44,665 nucleotides of DNA from assembly GCA_003222975.1 (NCBI GenBank), contig QHXN01000057.1, forward strand, positions 1-44,665, written 5' to 3'. This stretch comes from Acidobacteriota bacterium (lineage in GTDB: Bacteria; Acidobacteriota; Blastocatellia; Pyrinomonadales; Pyrinomonadaceae). The position numbers and the translations under genes were made by a program. The notes under the pieces were generated by a model, which did not search any database, was not told the DNA's origin, and was given only the letters and a program-made list of their open reading frames with translations. Shown here piece after piece: positions 17,856 through 26,283 of this stretch (position 1 is its first letter; every line of letters starts with the position of its first letter).

Positions 17856-19289
17856 TCACTTGAGGAGCGGGAGCAGCCTCGCGGCCAGTCCGGGACTCAC
17901 GGCGTTGAGCTGGTCGTAGGTCTCCATCGCCTTCTTCTTGTCGCCGCTCTTGCGGTAGGCGTAGGCGAGGTTGAAGAGCGCGCCAGCGTAGTTGGGCTTG
18001 AGGCGCAGAGCTTCGAGGTGTTCATTGACGGCATCTTTGTAACGCCCCTGGCTTCCGAGCGCGAAGCCCAGGTTGTTGTGGGCTTCGGCCCAGTCGGGGC
18101 GGAGCTTGACGGCCTGCGTGAACTCGTCCGCAGACTGCTGGAACAAATCCTTCTTCTCCGAATCCTTCCTCGCCCCCGCCTGCGCCAGACGGCTGTAGGC
18201 GATGCCGAGGTTGAAGTGCGCGGCGGGCGTGTCCGAATGAAGCGCGAGCGCCTGCTTGAGCACGCGGACGGAATCCTCGAAGCGGTTCGAGTTGTTGTAA
18301 ACCCACGCGAGGTTGACGTAGGTGTCCGCGTAATCCGGCTTGAGACGGACGGCCTGCTCGAAGGCCGGCGCGGCCTCGGCCAAGTTGCCCTGCCGACCGA
18401 GCGTGTAGCCGAGGTTGTTCAGAATGTCTGCGTCGTTGGGCTTGAGGCGCGCGGCCTCTTTGTAAGCCGCGGCGGACTCGCCGTAGCGCTTTAGCTCGCG
18501 CAAAGAGTCGCCGAGATTCTCCTGCGCTTCCGGGTTGAGCGGCGTCAGCGTGACGACCTGCTTGAACGCGTCGGCGGCCTTGGCGTAATCCTTGGCGGCG
18601 AACAGGGCGTCGGCCAGATCGAGCTGCACTTCCGCGTCGTCCGGCTTCGACTTCGCCACCTGCCTGAACGCCTCGGCGGCGCGCGCCGGGTCGCCCGCGC
18701 TCACGTACTCGTCGCCCAGCGCGTCGAAGAGGGCCATGTCGTTCGGGTCGAGTTGCGTGGCCTGCTGGTAAGCGGCTGCGGCGTCGGCGTGGCGTCCGAG
18801 TTTCGAGTAGGCCGCGCCGAGGTATTGGAAGGCGTCCGCGTCTTTGGGGTCGAGCTGCGTCGCCCTTTGCAGCGGCCCCGAAGCGTCCGCGAACTGGCCG
18901 AGCGAGAAGAGCGCGAAGCCGAGGTTGTACTGCGCCTCGGCATAATCGGGCTTGAGCTGTACGGCTTGCTTCAGGGGCTTGACCGCGTCGGTGAAGCGCT
19001 TCGCGTCAATCGCCGCCTCCGCCTTCGCGTTAAGCGACTCGGCTGTGACCGCCGACGGCTGGGTGCGTCCGCCCGGAGTCGGCGTCGGCGACGTGTGCGG
19101 ATGTGCGCGACGCGGCCCCGCGCCGCCGCTGCCCCTGTCGCTTCGTGTATGCCGGGCCTTCGCGTGCGGCGGGTCAATGAAGACGCCCGCGCTGCTCGTC
19201 AGGTCGCCCTCCTGAGCGCGCAGCGTCTGCCACGTCAGCGTCAAAGCCAGAACCGTTAAGAAAGCTCCCGCAGAACGCTTCTTCATCAT
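17856..19289 (-). CDS. Secreted TPR repeat protein
   Basis: A signal peptide (AGAFLTVLALTLTWQTLRAQ) is followed by a Ser/Gly/Pro-rich linker and about ten consecutive TPR units from residue 85 to the C-terminus. Typical helices include AEAQYNLGFALFSLGQFADA, AFQYLGAAYSKLGRHADAAA and ADILNNLGYTLGRQGNLAEA. The units are regular 34-mers, so it should form a superhelical protein-binding scaffold in the periplasm. ATG 19289 has GGAGG six bases upstream. It lies downstream of the caspase-like gene on the same strand, separated by repeat element J, so the two may be cotranscribed. The partner is unknown. Confidence 0.88.
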   Translation of the reverse strand: MMKKRSAGAFLTVLALTLTWQTLRAQEGDLTSSAGVFIDPPHAKARHTRSDRGSGGAGPRRAHPHTSPTPTPGGRTQPSAVTAESLNAKAEAAIDAKRFTDAVKPLKQAVQLKPDYAEAQYNLGFALFSLGQFADASGPLQRATQLDPKDADAFQYLGAAYSKLGRHADAAAAYQQATQLDPNDMALFDALGDEYVSAGDPARAAEAFRQVAKSKPDDAEVQLDLADALFAAKDYAKAADAFKQVVTLTPLNPEAQENLGDSLRELKRYGESAAAYKEAARLKPNDADILNNLGYTLGRQGNLAEAAPAFEQAVRLKPDYADTYVNLAWVYNNSNRFEDSVRVLKQALALHSDTPAAHFNLGIAYSRLAQAGARKDSEKKDLFQQSADEFTQAVKLRPDWAEAHNNLGFALGSQGRYKDAVNEHLEALRLKPNYAGALFNLAYAYRKSGDKKKAMETYDQLNAVSPGLAARLLPLLK

Positions 19290-19368
19290 CCTTCACCTCC
19301 AAACGTCCGCCGGTCATACCGAAACACTGAAGCATTCTAACTTGCGCGTCGGGCCGGTCAAAACTAAC

Positions 19369-19453
19369 TGCGGAGGCATCGAGGGCACTGAGGACGCACA
19401 GAGGAATACCAATCTCTGTGCCCCCTCCGCGCCCTCTGTGCCTCCGCGGTTAA
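19369..19453. repeat. Nonad-periodic inverted repeat, element J
   Basis: The left arm runs in 9-base units (CGGAGGCAT, CGAGGGCAC, TGAGGACGC, ACAGAGGAA; from 19371). The right arm reads CTCTGTGCC, CCCTCCGCG, CCCTCTGTG, CCTCCGCGG (19414-19449). The arms are imperfect reverse complements, matching at roughly three quarters of positions. It lies between the caspase-like gene and the TPR gene, both leftward, about 10 bases past the caspase stop codon. Confidence 0.72.
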
Positions 19454-19463
19454 TCCCTCTTTG

Positions 19464-21131
19464 CTACTTCCCTTTGACGAAGGCGAGGGCGAGGTCGGCG
19501 TTGAGGCCGGGCAGGACGCGCGGGTTCTGGCGGAAGGCCGTCTCGACGCGGACGCGGTTGCGGACGTAGCCGAACAGCTCGCCCGCCGTGACGAAGTGGT
19601 CGCCGTCGGCGTCCGCCGCGCCGCGCAAGCCTTCGAGCAGCGCCCAGGTGAAGATGCCGTGGCCGCCGCCCCAGCGCGTGCCCTCGCGCGAGACCTCGTT
19701 CACGTCCGAAGACGTGAGGACGGCGCGGCCCGTCTCCGTGAAGAGCTTCGACGCGTAGAGGTTGATGAGGTTGTTCTCGACGCCGCGCGTGGCGACCAAG
19801 GTCTCGCCGCTCAGGCCCGCGCTGTGGCAGGTGTCCACGAAGACGATGACGCGGCCCGCGCGCACCTGGTGGTCGAGCACCTCTTGAAGCTCGGTCATCG
19901 GGAGCGCGGTCGAGGGCATGTCGGCGATCTTCGTGTCGTGCATGATGAAGTAGAGGTTCTGCGGCGCGTATGGGTCTGGGCCGCCGTGCCCGGCGAGGAA
20001 GATGAAGATGAGGTCGTCCGCGCCCGCTTTGGGGAGAAAGTTGTTGAGGGCGTCGCGCACCGCGCCGACCGTGGCCCGCTCGTTTTCGAGGTAGATGATG
20101 TCGCCGGGCGCGAAGCCGCCGCCCTCCGTCTGTTGTAGGAAGTCGCGCACGGTGCGCGCGTCGGCGTCGGCGTAGGCGAGGTCGCCCAGGCCGCCGTCGT
20201 GATACCTGTACTTCGACACGCCGACGATGAGCGCGAACTTGCGCCCCTTGAAGGCCGACGACACGGCGGCCTCGCGCCTTCGCACGGGTATGGTCAGGCG
20301 CGTCAGGTTCCCCGCCCTGTCCCGTACCTCGACGACGATTGACTGGACGCCCGCGCCGACCGCGACCGTCTGCTCGAACTCCTGCGCGTTCTTCAGCTCT
20401 TCGGGGTTGGCCGACTCTTCCGTAGCACCCGGCGAGAGCGTCAGCCCGCGCGCGCCCGTGAAGGGCGAAAGCTGCGCCGCCTGACCGTTGACGGAGACTG
20501 TGGCGACCGCGCCGGAGTTGTCCAGCAAGACGCCGCCGACCTTGACCGTGCCCGCGTCGCCTTTGAGCCGCACGGCGACGGTCGGCTCCGTGAGATAGAC
20601 GGTCGGGGGCTGGCGGTCGTCGCCGCTTGCGACGGGGACTGACTCGGTGGTGGCGTCGGCGGCTAGTCCCGTGTCGCCGGCGCGTCGGTCGGCGGTGAGG
20701 AGGACGTAGGAGGCGTAGTATTCGCGCCCGTCGTTCGACTTGGCGATGATCTCGACGACGTTCTTGCCGGGCTGGAGGCGGAAGCGCGGCTTGCTCTGGA
20801 GGTCGCCGTTGATGACGTAGCCGTCGGCGTCCGCGTTGAAGTTGAAGATGGTGTTGGCCGACTCGCCGTTGATCTTGGTGTAAATCTTGCCGTAGCGGAT
20901 CGAGTCGGCGAAAGGCTTGAAGACCCTCAGCCGCAACTTGCTCAGGTTCGCGTGCGGGATGACGGCTTCGGGCGCGGTGATGGCCTGCGGGCCGAGTTCG
21001 GGCAGGATCAGCGCGAAGGGCTTGCGGCGGTCGGTCTCGTCGGGCGGGGACGAAGACGCCGAAGGGACGCCCGTCGCGAAGAGAGCCGCGGCACAAATCG
21101 CCAGCGAGAGAATAAGGAAGAGACTGCGCAT
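19464..21131 (-). CDS. Secreted caspase-like cysteine peptidase (C14)
   Basis: From ATG 21131 the protein is 555 residues and begins with a signal peptide (LFLILSLAICAAALFATGVPSA). Two Ig/beta-sandwich-like regions occupy about residues 55-285. The caspase-like p20 domain (298-450) has the histidine in FLAGHGG (H382) and the cysteine in FVDTCHSAG (C435), so the catalytic dyad is intact. KYRYHDGGLGDLAYADADA is the usual segment at the start of the fold. The C-terminal part contains DADGDHFVTAGELF, an EF-hand-like stretch. The longer frame to 21248 has no signal peptide. Bacterial C14 proteins cleave after Arg/Lys or Asp; specificity cannot be read here. Regular spacing with TPR genes on both sides suggests a common complex. 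Confidence 0.88.
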   Translation of the reverse strand: MRSLFLILSLAICAAALFATGVPSASSSPPDETDRRKPFALILPELGPQAITAPEAVIPHANLSKLRLRVFKPFADSIRYGKIYTKINGESANTIFNFNADADGYVINGDLQSKPRFRLQPGKNVVEIIAKSNDGREYYASYVLLTADRRAGDTGLAADATTESVPVASGDDRQPPTVYLTEPTVAVRLKGDAGTVKVGGVLLDNSGAVATVSVNGQAAQLSPFTGARGLTLSPGATEESANPEELKNAQEFEQTVAVGAGVQSIVVEVRDRAGNLTRLTIPVRRREAAVSSAFKGRKFALIVGVSKYRYHDGGLGDLAYADADARTVRDFLQQTEGGGFAPGDIIYLENERATVGAVRDALNNFLPKAGADDLIFIFLAGHGGPDPYAPQNLYFIMHDTKIADMPSTALPMTELQEVLDHQVRAGRVIVFVDTCHSAGLSGETLVATRGVENNLINLYASKLFTETGRAVLTSSDVNEVSREGTRWGGGHGIFTWALLEGLRGAADADGDHFVTAGELFGYVRNRVRVETAFRQNPRVLPGLNADLALAFVKGK

Positions 21132-21277
21132 CGCGGAAGTTTCCTGCCCTCGGCAAGAGGTGTCGAGCGGTTTATGAATCAGCGGACGGAGAGGCGGTAG
21201 GGCGACCGTGAGGGGCGTTTTACGCAGCGCGTGGACGCACTCCTTCACGGTCGTGCTACCGCCTCTAACTCTCTCGC

Positions 21278-23071
21278 CTATGGGCGACGGCCTACGGGCT
21301 GCGGCTCCGCGCGCTGGCCCGCGGGCATCGAGACGTTGACGGGGTCAACGTCCCTGGTCGAGATGTTCGTCACGGGCGGCGCGAACCAGTTCATCTCGCC
21401 GGCCTCCTGCATGTAGTCGTAGATCACGTCCATGTTCGGCGGGAGCGCGCCGCCGTGCCCGCGCTGGTAGAGGCCGACGTACTCCTTGAGCGTCGCGACG
21501 ATTTCGGGCATCTGCGACGACTCCTTGTTCTCGATGAGCGCGAGCGCGCGGTGCAGACGGGCCTCCGGCAGAACGTGCCGCCTGTCCAGTTCGATGGCGC
21601 GGACGAACTCGGCCAGAGACCTCGACTTCTCGGCGGAGTTGCGCGCCGTCAGCTTCAAGACCTTGCCGTAGTAGAAGTGTGTGAACGGGTCGTTCGAGCG
21701 GATCATCAGGGACTCTTCGAGGTTGTCGCGCGACATCTGGAACATGTCGTAGTAGAAGGCGCGGATGCCGTTGTCGCGCTTCAGCTCGGCCATCACGGCC
21801 TCGAACTCGGCGGTCGAGCCGATCAATTCGCCCGCGTCGAGCTTCGCCTTGAGTTCGGCGGAGAACTGCGTGGTGAGCGCGCGGTCTGCTGCCGCCGCCC
21901 GCTGCCCGGCGTTGGCCGAGGGGTTCAGAGACTTCGTCGGGTCGGCGGGGGCCGCGGGCGCGGCGGGCTGCGAGTTGGCGCGCATCATCGCCAGGTCGAG
22001 AGCGCCGACGCCGAGGCTCTGGGGATTCTGCGCGACGGTGTTGATGAGCGAGCTGACGGTGACGATGCGCTCGGCGATGCGGTCGGGGTCGCCCATGAAG
22101 CCGAGGCCGACTCTCCGGTCGTGGTGCGAGGTGCGCTGCATGCTGGCGTAGAACTTCGGAATCTCGCGCGGGTCGTAGTTGCGGTCGAGCATGTACTTCA
22201 TGCCGAGTTGGTCGGCCTCATCCTCCTGGAGCCTGTCCCACGAGCTAACGGCGTTCGGGATGACGAACTTGAGGAGCGTCGGGGCGATGACGAGGCCGGC
22301 CAACAGCCCGTTGTTGATCGCCTGCTGGCTGCTGCCGCCGGCCAGTCCCGTCACGCCCGCGGTCGCGGCCCCGATGACCGCGCCCCACATGGCGCGCTTC
22401 TTCTCCTGCTTCTCGTTGAACGGGTCTATGCCCTTGCTCACGAGCACGTCCTCGAACCAGTGCTCGCGCTCGACGTGCCCGATCTCGTGGCCGAGCACGT
22501 AGGCCAACTGCGCCTCGTTGTCAACGACTGAGAGCAGGCCCGTCGAGACGTAAACCGTCCCCGTCGAGAGCGAGCGCGCTTCCGGTATCGGGTTCAGGGT
22601 GATCTTGAAGGCGTAGAGGTGCGTCGAGCTGGCGGGGACGAGCGACTGGCCGAGGCGGTTGACGTAGTCTTGGGCGAGCGGGTTGTCGTAGAGCGCGTCG
22701 TAGATTTTCAGGCGGTCGCCGTTGCGGTTGATCTGGTCGCCGCCGTTGCGCGTGTTGATGTCGAAGGCGAACTCGGTGTGCTCGCGCTGCTTGAGCCGGT
22801 AGGCGTCGTCCACCTCGTCGCGGAAGTCCGGGTCTTTGCCGTAGAGTTCGAGGCTGAACTTTTTAATCGCCTGGTACTTCTTCTCCTGCTTCGAAGGCTT
22901 CTGCTTGTCGTCCTTCTTGTCCTTGCCCTCGTCCTTCTCTTTCTCTTTCTTCTGGTCTTTCTGGTCGGGGGTGGTCGGGCCGGTGCGCGCCAGCGCCGCG
23001 AGCGGGGCCGACAGGAGCAGCGTCAGGGCCAGCAGGCCCGACAGAGTTGTGCGGTGCGTTGCCTTTAACAT
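21278..23071 (-). CDS. M48-family metalloprotease, secreted
   Basis: The 597-residue protein has the zinc motif HEIGH (195-199) in AYVLGHEIGHVEREH and the third ligand E283 in LQEDEADQLGMKYM, the M48 pattern. A signal peptide (LSGLLALTLLLSAPLAALAR) is followed by a lysine/glutamate-rich stretch (residues 36-66). A Gly/Ala-rich hydrophobic segment (230-268) may be membrane-inserted. The C-terminal half is helical and contains TPR-like units, as in the BepA group of periplasmic quality-control proteases. The start is fixed by AAGGAGG before ATG 23071. It stands immediately upstream of the caspase-like gene on the same strand, so a shared envelope-proteolysis role is plausible but inferred. Confidence 0.9.
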   Translation of the reverse strand: MLKATHRTTLSGLLALTLLLSAPLAALARTGPTTPDQKDQKKEKEKDEGKDKKDDKQKPSKQEKKYQAIKKFSLELYGKDPDFRDEVDDAYRLKQREHTEFAFDINTRNGGDQINRNGDRLKIYDALYDNPLAQDYVNRLGQSLVPASSTHLYAFKITLNPIPEARSLSTGTVYVSTGLLSVVDNEAQLAYVLGHEIGHVEREHWFEDVLVSKGIDPFNEKQEKKRAMWGAVIGAATAGVTGLAGGSSQQAINNGLLAGLVIAPTLLKFVIPNAVSSWDRLQEDEADQLGMKYMLDRNYDPREIPKFYASMQRTSHHDRRVGLGFMGDPDRIAERIVTVSSLINTVAQNPQSLGVGALDLAMMRANSQPAAPAAPADPTKSLNPSANAGQRAAAADRALTTQFSAELKAKLDAGELIGSTAEFEAVMAELKRDNGIRAFYYDMFQMSRDNLEESLMIRSNDPFTHFYYGKVLKLTARNSAEKSRSLAEFVRAIELDRRHVLPEARLHRALALIENKESSQMPEIVATLKEYVGLYQRGHGGALPPNMDVIYDYMQEAGEMNWFAPPVTNISTRDVDPVNVSMPAGQRAEPQPVGRRP

Positions 23072-23358
23072 CTTTGCCTCCTTGGGGCTGAGAGGTTGTT
23101 GAGCTTCCGGGCTTCTGCGTTGTTCCCGGAAAAAAAGTGCGGCGAGAGTAAAACGGACTGGCGCGCGGCGGCGGACGCGTTATGAAAACGGGCGCAAGCT
23201 ATCACAACTCGCGCGCGGTGGCAAAGTAAATTTGCACGCCCCAGGCGTCAGCGACCTCCCGCTTGACGCCCTCTCGCGCGGCATGTTAGGTTTCGGCTTC
23301 GTTCAATACATTAACCATTTTGGTCAGTACGTTACCCAACAGGACGCAGGAGACGGGT

Positions 23359-24477
23359 GTGACCGCGCCAACTCTGAAGCAGACGCCCTTGAACGCCTTG
23401 CACAGGCGTCTGGGCGGGCGCATGGTCGAGTTCGGCGGCTGGGACATGCCCGTGCAGTACCCTGCGGGCACGGTCGAAGAACACCTGCGCACGCGCACGC
23501 GCGCCGGCCTCTTCGACGTGTCACACATGGGCGAGATCGAGGTGCTGGGGCCGGACTCGGTCGCGCTCGTCAACCGCCTCTGCTCGAACGACGCGTCGAA
23601 GCTCATTGACGGCCAGGCGCAATACTCGGCGCTCACGACACCAGCGGGCACGGTCGTTGACGACCTGCTCGTCTATCGCTTCGGCCCGGAACACCTCCTC
23701 CTCGTCGTCAACGCCTCGACGACCGAAAAGGATTGGGACTGGATCGTCTCTCACAAAAAAGACGAGAACGTCCGGCTCACGAACCGCAGCGCCGACTTCT
23801 GCCAGCTCGCCCTGCAAGGCCCCGAAGCCCTCGGCATCCTGCAAACGTTAACCGGGACGCCGCTCGAAGAGATCAAGTATTACCACTTCCGCGAGGGGGA
23901 GGTTGACGGCGTGGCGGCGATCATCTCGCGCACGGGCTACACGGGCGAGGACGGCTTCGAGGTCTATGCCGCGCCCGACAGGGCCGAACAGCTCTGGGAG
24001 AAGATGCTCGACGCGGGCCGCTACGGCACGCCCGAAGGCGTCCTGCCCGCGGGCTTAGCCGCACGGAACACGCTCCGGCTCGAAGCCGGGATGGCGCTCT
24101 ACGGCCACGAGATCACGGAAGAGACGACGCTTTTGGAAGCCAACCTCGGCTGGATCACCAAACTCAACAAGGGCGACTTCAACGGTCGCGACGCGCTCGC
24201 GCGGCAGAAGGAAGAGGGCGTGCGCCGCAAGCTCGTCGGCTTCGAGGTCACGGAGCGCGGCATCGCGCGCGACGGCCAGGACGTTTACGTCGAAGGCTCT
24301 CAGGTCGGCCACGTCACGTCGGGCAGCCCCGCGCCGTATCTCAAGAAGAACATCGGCATGGCCTACGTGCCAGCCGGGCACGCGTCCACGGGGCAGCAGA
24401 TTCAGGTGGACGTGCGCGGTCGGATGGTCGGTGCGCAGGTCGCCCCCGTGCCGTTTTATAAGAGGGAGAAGAAGTGA
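23359..24477 (+). CDS. gcvT: Glycine cleavage system T protein (aminomethyltransferase)
   Basis: I choose GTG 23359 because AGGAG lies seven bases upstream; the longer frame begins at an unsupported TTG. The 372-residue protein has the family segments LNALHRRLGGRMVEFGGWDMP, GLFDVSHMGEIEV, YTGEDGFEVYA and AGLAARNTLRLEAGMALYGHE. It transfers the methylene of the lipoyl-bound aminomethyl group to tetrahydrofolate. It is the first gene of gcvT-gcvH-gcvPA-gcvPB. I looked for a glycine riboswitch in the 287 bases upstream and saw none of its conserved core. Confidence 0.95.
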   Translation: MTAPTLKQTPLNALHRRLGGRMVEFGGWDMPVQYPAGTVEEHLRTRTRAGLFDVSHMGEIEVLGPDSVALVNRLCSNDASKLIDGQAQYSALTTPAGTVVDDLLVYRFGPEHLLLVVNASTTEKDWDWIVSHKKDENVRLTNRSADFCQLALQGPEALGILQTLTGTPLEEIKYYHFREGEVDGVAAIISRTGYTGEDGFEVYAAPDRAEQLWEKMLDAGRYGTPEGVLPAGLAARNTLRLEAGMALYGHEITEETTLLEANLGWITKLNKGDFNGRDALARQKEEGVRRKLVGFEVTERGIARDGQDVYVEGSQVGHVTSGSPAPYLKKNIGMAYVPAGHASTGQQIQVDVRGRMVGAQVAPVPFYKREKK

Positions 24478-24479
24478 GT

Positions 24480-24600
24480 GAATTTTTGATTTTTGATTTT
24501 TGATTTGCGATTGATACGCGGTCGCCCGGCACTTGTAAGTAGCGGGCGGCAGGCTGGCGAGAGTTCAAATCAAAAATCGCAAATCAAAAATCAAAAATTC
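24480..24600. repeat. Heptad inverted repeat, element K
   Basis: The left arm is GAATTTT, TGATTTT, TGATTTT, TGATTTG, CGATTGA (24480-24514). The right arm is TCAAATC, AAAAATC, GCAAATC, AAAAATC, AAAAATTC (24565-24600). The outermost 20 bases pair exactly; further in, whole heptads are in a different order in the two arms. The left arm starts at the gcvT stop codon, and the right arm ends one base before the GGAGG of gcvH. Confidence 0.92.
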
Positions 24601-24609
24601 GGAGGAATC

Positions 24610-25005
24610 ATGGCAAACGTTCCCGAAGGCTTGTACTACAGCAAGGATCACGAGTGGCTGAAGCTCGAAGGCGACACGGGCACGGTCGGGATCACGGACT
24701 ACGCGCAGAACTCTCTGGGCGACGTGGTCTATGTCGAGCTGCCGAAGCCCGGCGAGTCGTTCGAGGCGCACGCCACCTTCGGCTCGGTCGAGTCGGTCAA
24801 GGCCGTCTCGGAGCTGTTCCTGCCCGTCTCCGGCGAGGTCGTCGAGGCCAACGAGTCCTTGAACGATGAGCCGGAGAAGGTCAACACAGACCCATACGGC
24901 GGCGGCTGGATGGTGCGCGTCCGCCTCGCCAACCCCGGCGAGGCCGACGGCCTGCTCTCGGCGGCGGAGTACGAAGACTTCATCAAGTCGGAAACGGAGT
25001 CGTAA
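24610..25005 (+). CDS. gcvH: Glycine cleavage system H protein
   Basis: The 131-residue protein has the normal GcvH length and the lipoylation site K64 in GSVESVKAVSELF. Other conserved segments are YYSKDHEWLKLE, GITDYAQNSLGDVVYVELP and NDEPEKVNTDPYGGGW. It shuttles the aminomethyl group between the P, T and L proteins. ATG 24610 has GGAGG four bases upstream (24601-24605), directly adjoining repeat element K. Eight bases separate its stop from the gcvPA start. Confidence 0.96.
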   Translation: MANVPEGLYYSKDHEWLKLEGDTGTVGITDYAQNSLGDVVYVELPKPGESFEAHATFGSVESVKAVSELFLPVSGEVVEANESLNDEPEKVNTDPYGGGWMVRVRLANPGEADGLLSAAEYEDFIKSETES

Positions 25006-25012
25006 ACCCACA

Positions 25013-26212
25013 GTGCGCTACATCCCGAACTCGCCGGAGGAGCGGCAGGAGATGCTGCACGCGCTCGGCCTCAACTCGGCGGAAGAACTCTTCGACTCGA
25101 TACCCGCGGACGCGCTCCTGCGCGAGCCTTTGAAAACTCCGGCGGCACTCTCCGAGATCGAACTCCTCGAACGCTTCGAGTCGCTGGCGTCGAGGAACGC
25201 CGCGGCCCGCCGCCCCAGCTTCCTCGGCGCGGGCGCGTACAGTCACTACGCTCCCACCATCGTTGACAGCCTCATCCAGCGCTCCGAGTTCTTCACCGCC
25301 TACACCCCTTATCAACCGGAAATCTCGCAGGGGACGCTGCAAGCCATCTTCGAGTTTCAAACTCTGGTCTGCCAGCTCACCGGCATGGACGTGGCGAACG
25401 CCTCGATGTACGACGGCTCGACCGCGATGGCCGAGGCCGTCTTGATGGCCGAGCGCGTGACGCGCCGCTCGCGCGTGCTCGTCTCCGACGCAGTTCACCC
25501 TGAGTACATGCAGGTCACGGAGACCTACGTCGCGCATGCAGGCATCGAGCTTGGGCGCTTGGGGGTTGACGCGGAGACGGGGCGCACGGCCTTCGACGAC
25601 TCCGCGCTCGACAAGACTGTGGGCGCGGTCGTCGTCCAGTCGCCCAACTTCTTCGGCTGCGTCGAGGACTTAAAGTCTCTCGCGGACAGGGCGCACGCGG
25701 CGGGCGCGCTGCTCGTCGTCGTCGTCACCGAGAGCGCCTCGTTCGGGCTGCTGCGCCCGCCCGGCGCGTGCGGCGCTGACATCGTCGCCGCCGAGGGCCA
25801 GTCGCTCGGCGTGCCGCTCTCCTTCACCAACGAAGGACTCATCGCGCTCGCCGCGACCATTTACATGACGACGATGGGGCGCAAGGGTCTTCAGGAGGTC
25901 GCCGCGCAGTGCGCGCAGAAGGCCGCCTACGCGCGCCGCCGGATAGCCGCCGTCGAAGGCTTCTCGCTTCCCTACTCCGCGCCCGTCTTCAACGAGTTCG
26001 TCGTCCGCGCGCCCCTGGAAGCCGCGGGACTGCTGCGCCGCCTGGCCTCCGAGCACAACGTTAACGGCGGCCTCGCGCTCTCGCGCCACTTCCCCGAACG
26101 CCCCAACGACCTCCTCGTCTGCGTCACCGAGACCAACAAGAGAAGCGAGATTGACGCGCTCGTCGCGGGGCTGAGAGAAGTTCAAGGTTCAAGGTTCAAG
26201 GTTCAAAGTTGA
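25013..26212 (+). CDS. gcvPA: Glycine dehydrogenase (decarboxylating) subunit 1, with internal deletion
   Basis: GTG 25013 begins VRYIPNSPEERQEML, the standard GcvPA start, seven bases after gcvH. Family segments are present: SFLGAGAYSHYAPTIVD, FTAYTPYQPEISQGTLQAIF, DVANASMYDGSTAMAEA, PNFFGCVEDLK and FNEFVVRAPLEAAG. The protein is 399 residues, whereas relatives have about 448. Between EGQSLGVPLSF and TNEGLIALAATIYM (junction near 25825) about 56 residues are missing, including the segment with REKATSNIC that is strongly conserved in the family. The frame is kept. The last 11 residues (VQGSRFKVQS) are encoded by repeat element L. It pairs with GcvPB; whether the shortened subunit works is doubtful. 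Confidence 0.9.
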   Translation: MRYIPNSPEERQEMLHALGLNSAEELFDSIPADALLREPLKTPAALSEIELLERFESLASRNAAARRPSFLGAGAYSHYAPTIVDSLIQRSEFFTAYTPYQPEISQGTLQAIFEFQTLVCQLTGMDVANASMYDGSTAMAEAVLMAERVTRRSRVLVSDAVHPEYMQVTETYVAHAGIELGRLGVDAETGRTAFDDSALDKTVGAVVVQSPNFFGCVEDLKSLADRAHAAGALLVVVVTESASFGLLRPPGACGADIVAAEGQSLGVPLSFTNEGLIALAATIYMTTMGRKGLQEVAAQCAQKAAYARRRIAAVEGFSLPYSAPVFNEFVVRAPLEAAGLLRRLASEHNVNGGLALSRHFPERPNDLLVCVTETNKRSEIDALVAGLREVQGSRFKVQS

Positions 26213-26283
26213 AGTCTGCTTGAACGTCGAGCCGGGACTAACGATTGAACGAACTTTGAACTTTGAACTTTGAACTTTGAACT
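26179..26283. repeat. Heptad inverted repeat, element L
   Basis: The left arm is AGTTCAA, GGTTCAA, GGTTCAA, GGTTCAA, AGTTGAA (26179-26213). The right arm is TTGAACT four times (26256-26283). Over 28 bases the arms pair with three mismatches, all of which are G-U pairs in the gcv transcript. The left arm encodes the C-terminus of GcvPA, and the right arm touches the gcvPB start codon. Confidence 0.93.

Noticed and set aside
19450-21156. A 568-codon minus-strand frame overlapping the caspase-like gene
   Set aside because: It is Arg/Pro-rich with no motifs, while the other frame has a signal peptide and the full C14 dyad.
23072-23358. Glycine riboswitch upstream of gcvT
   Set aside because: None of the conserved core of the aptamer was found. 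Only weak promoter-like sequences and a short GCAAA/TTTGC hairpin (23220-23234) are present.
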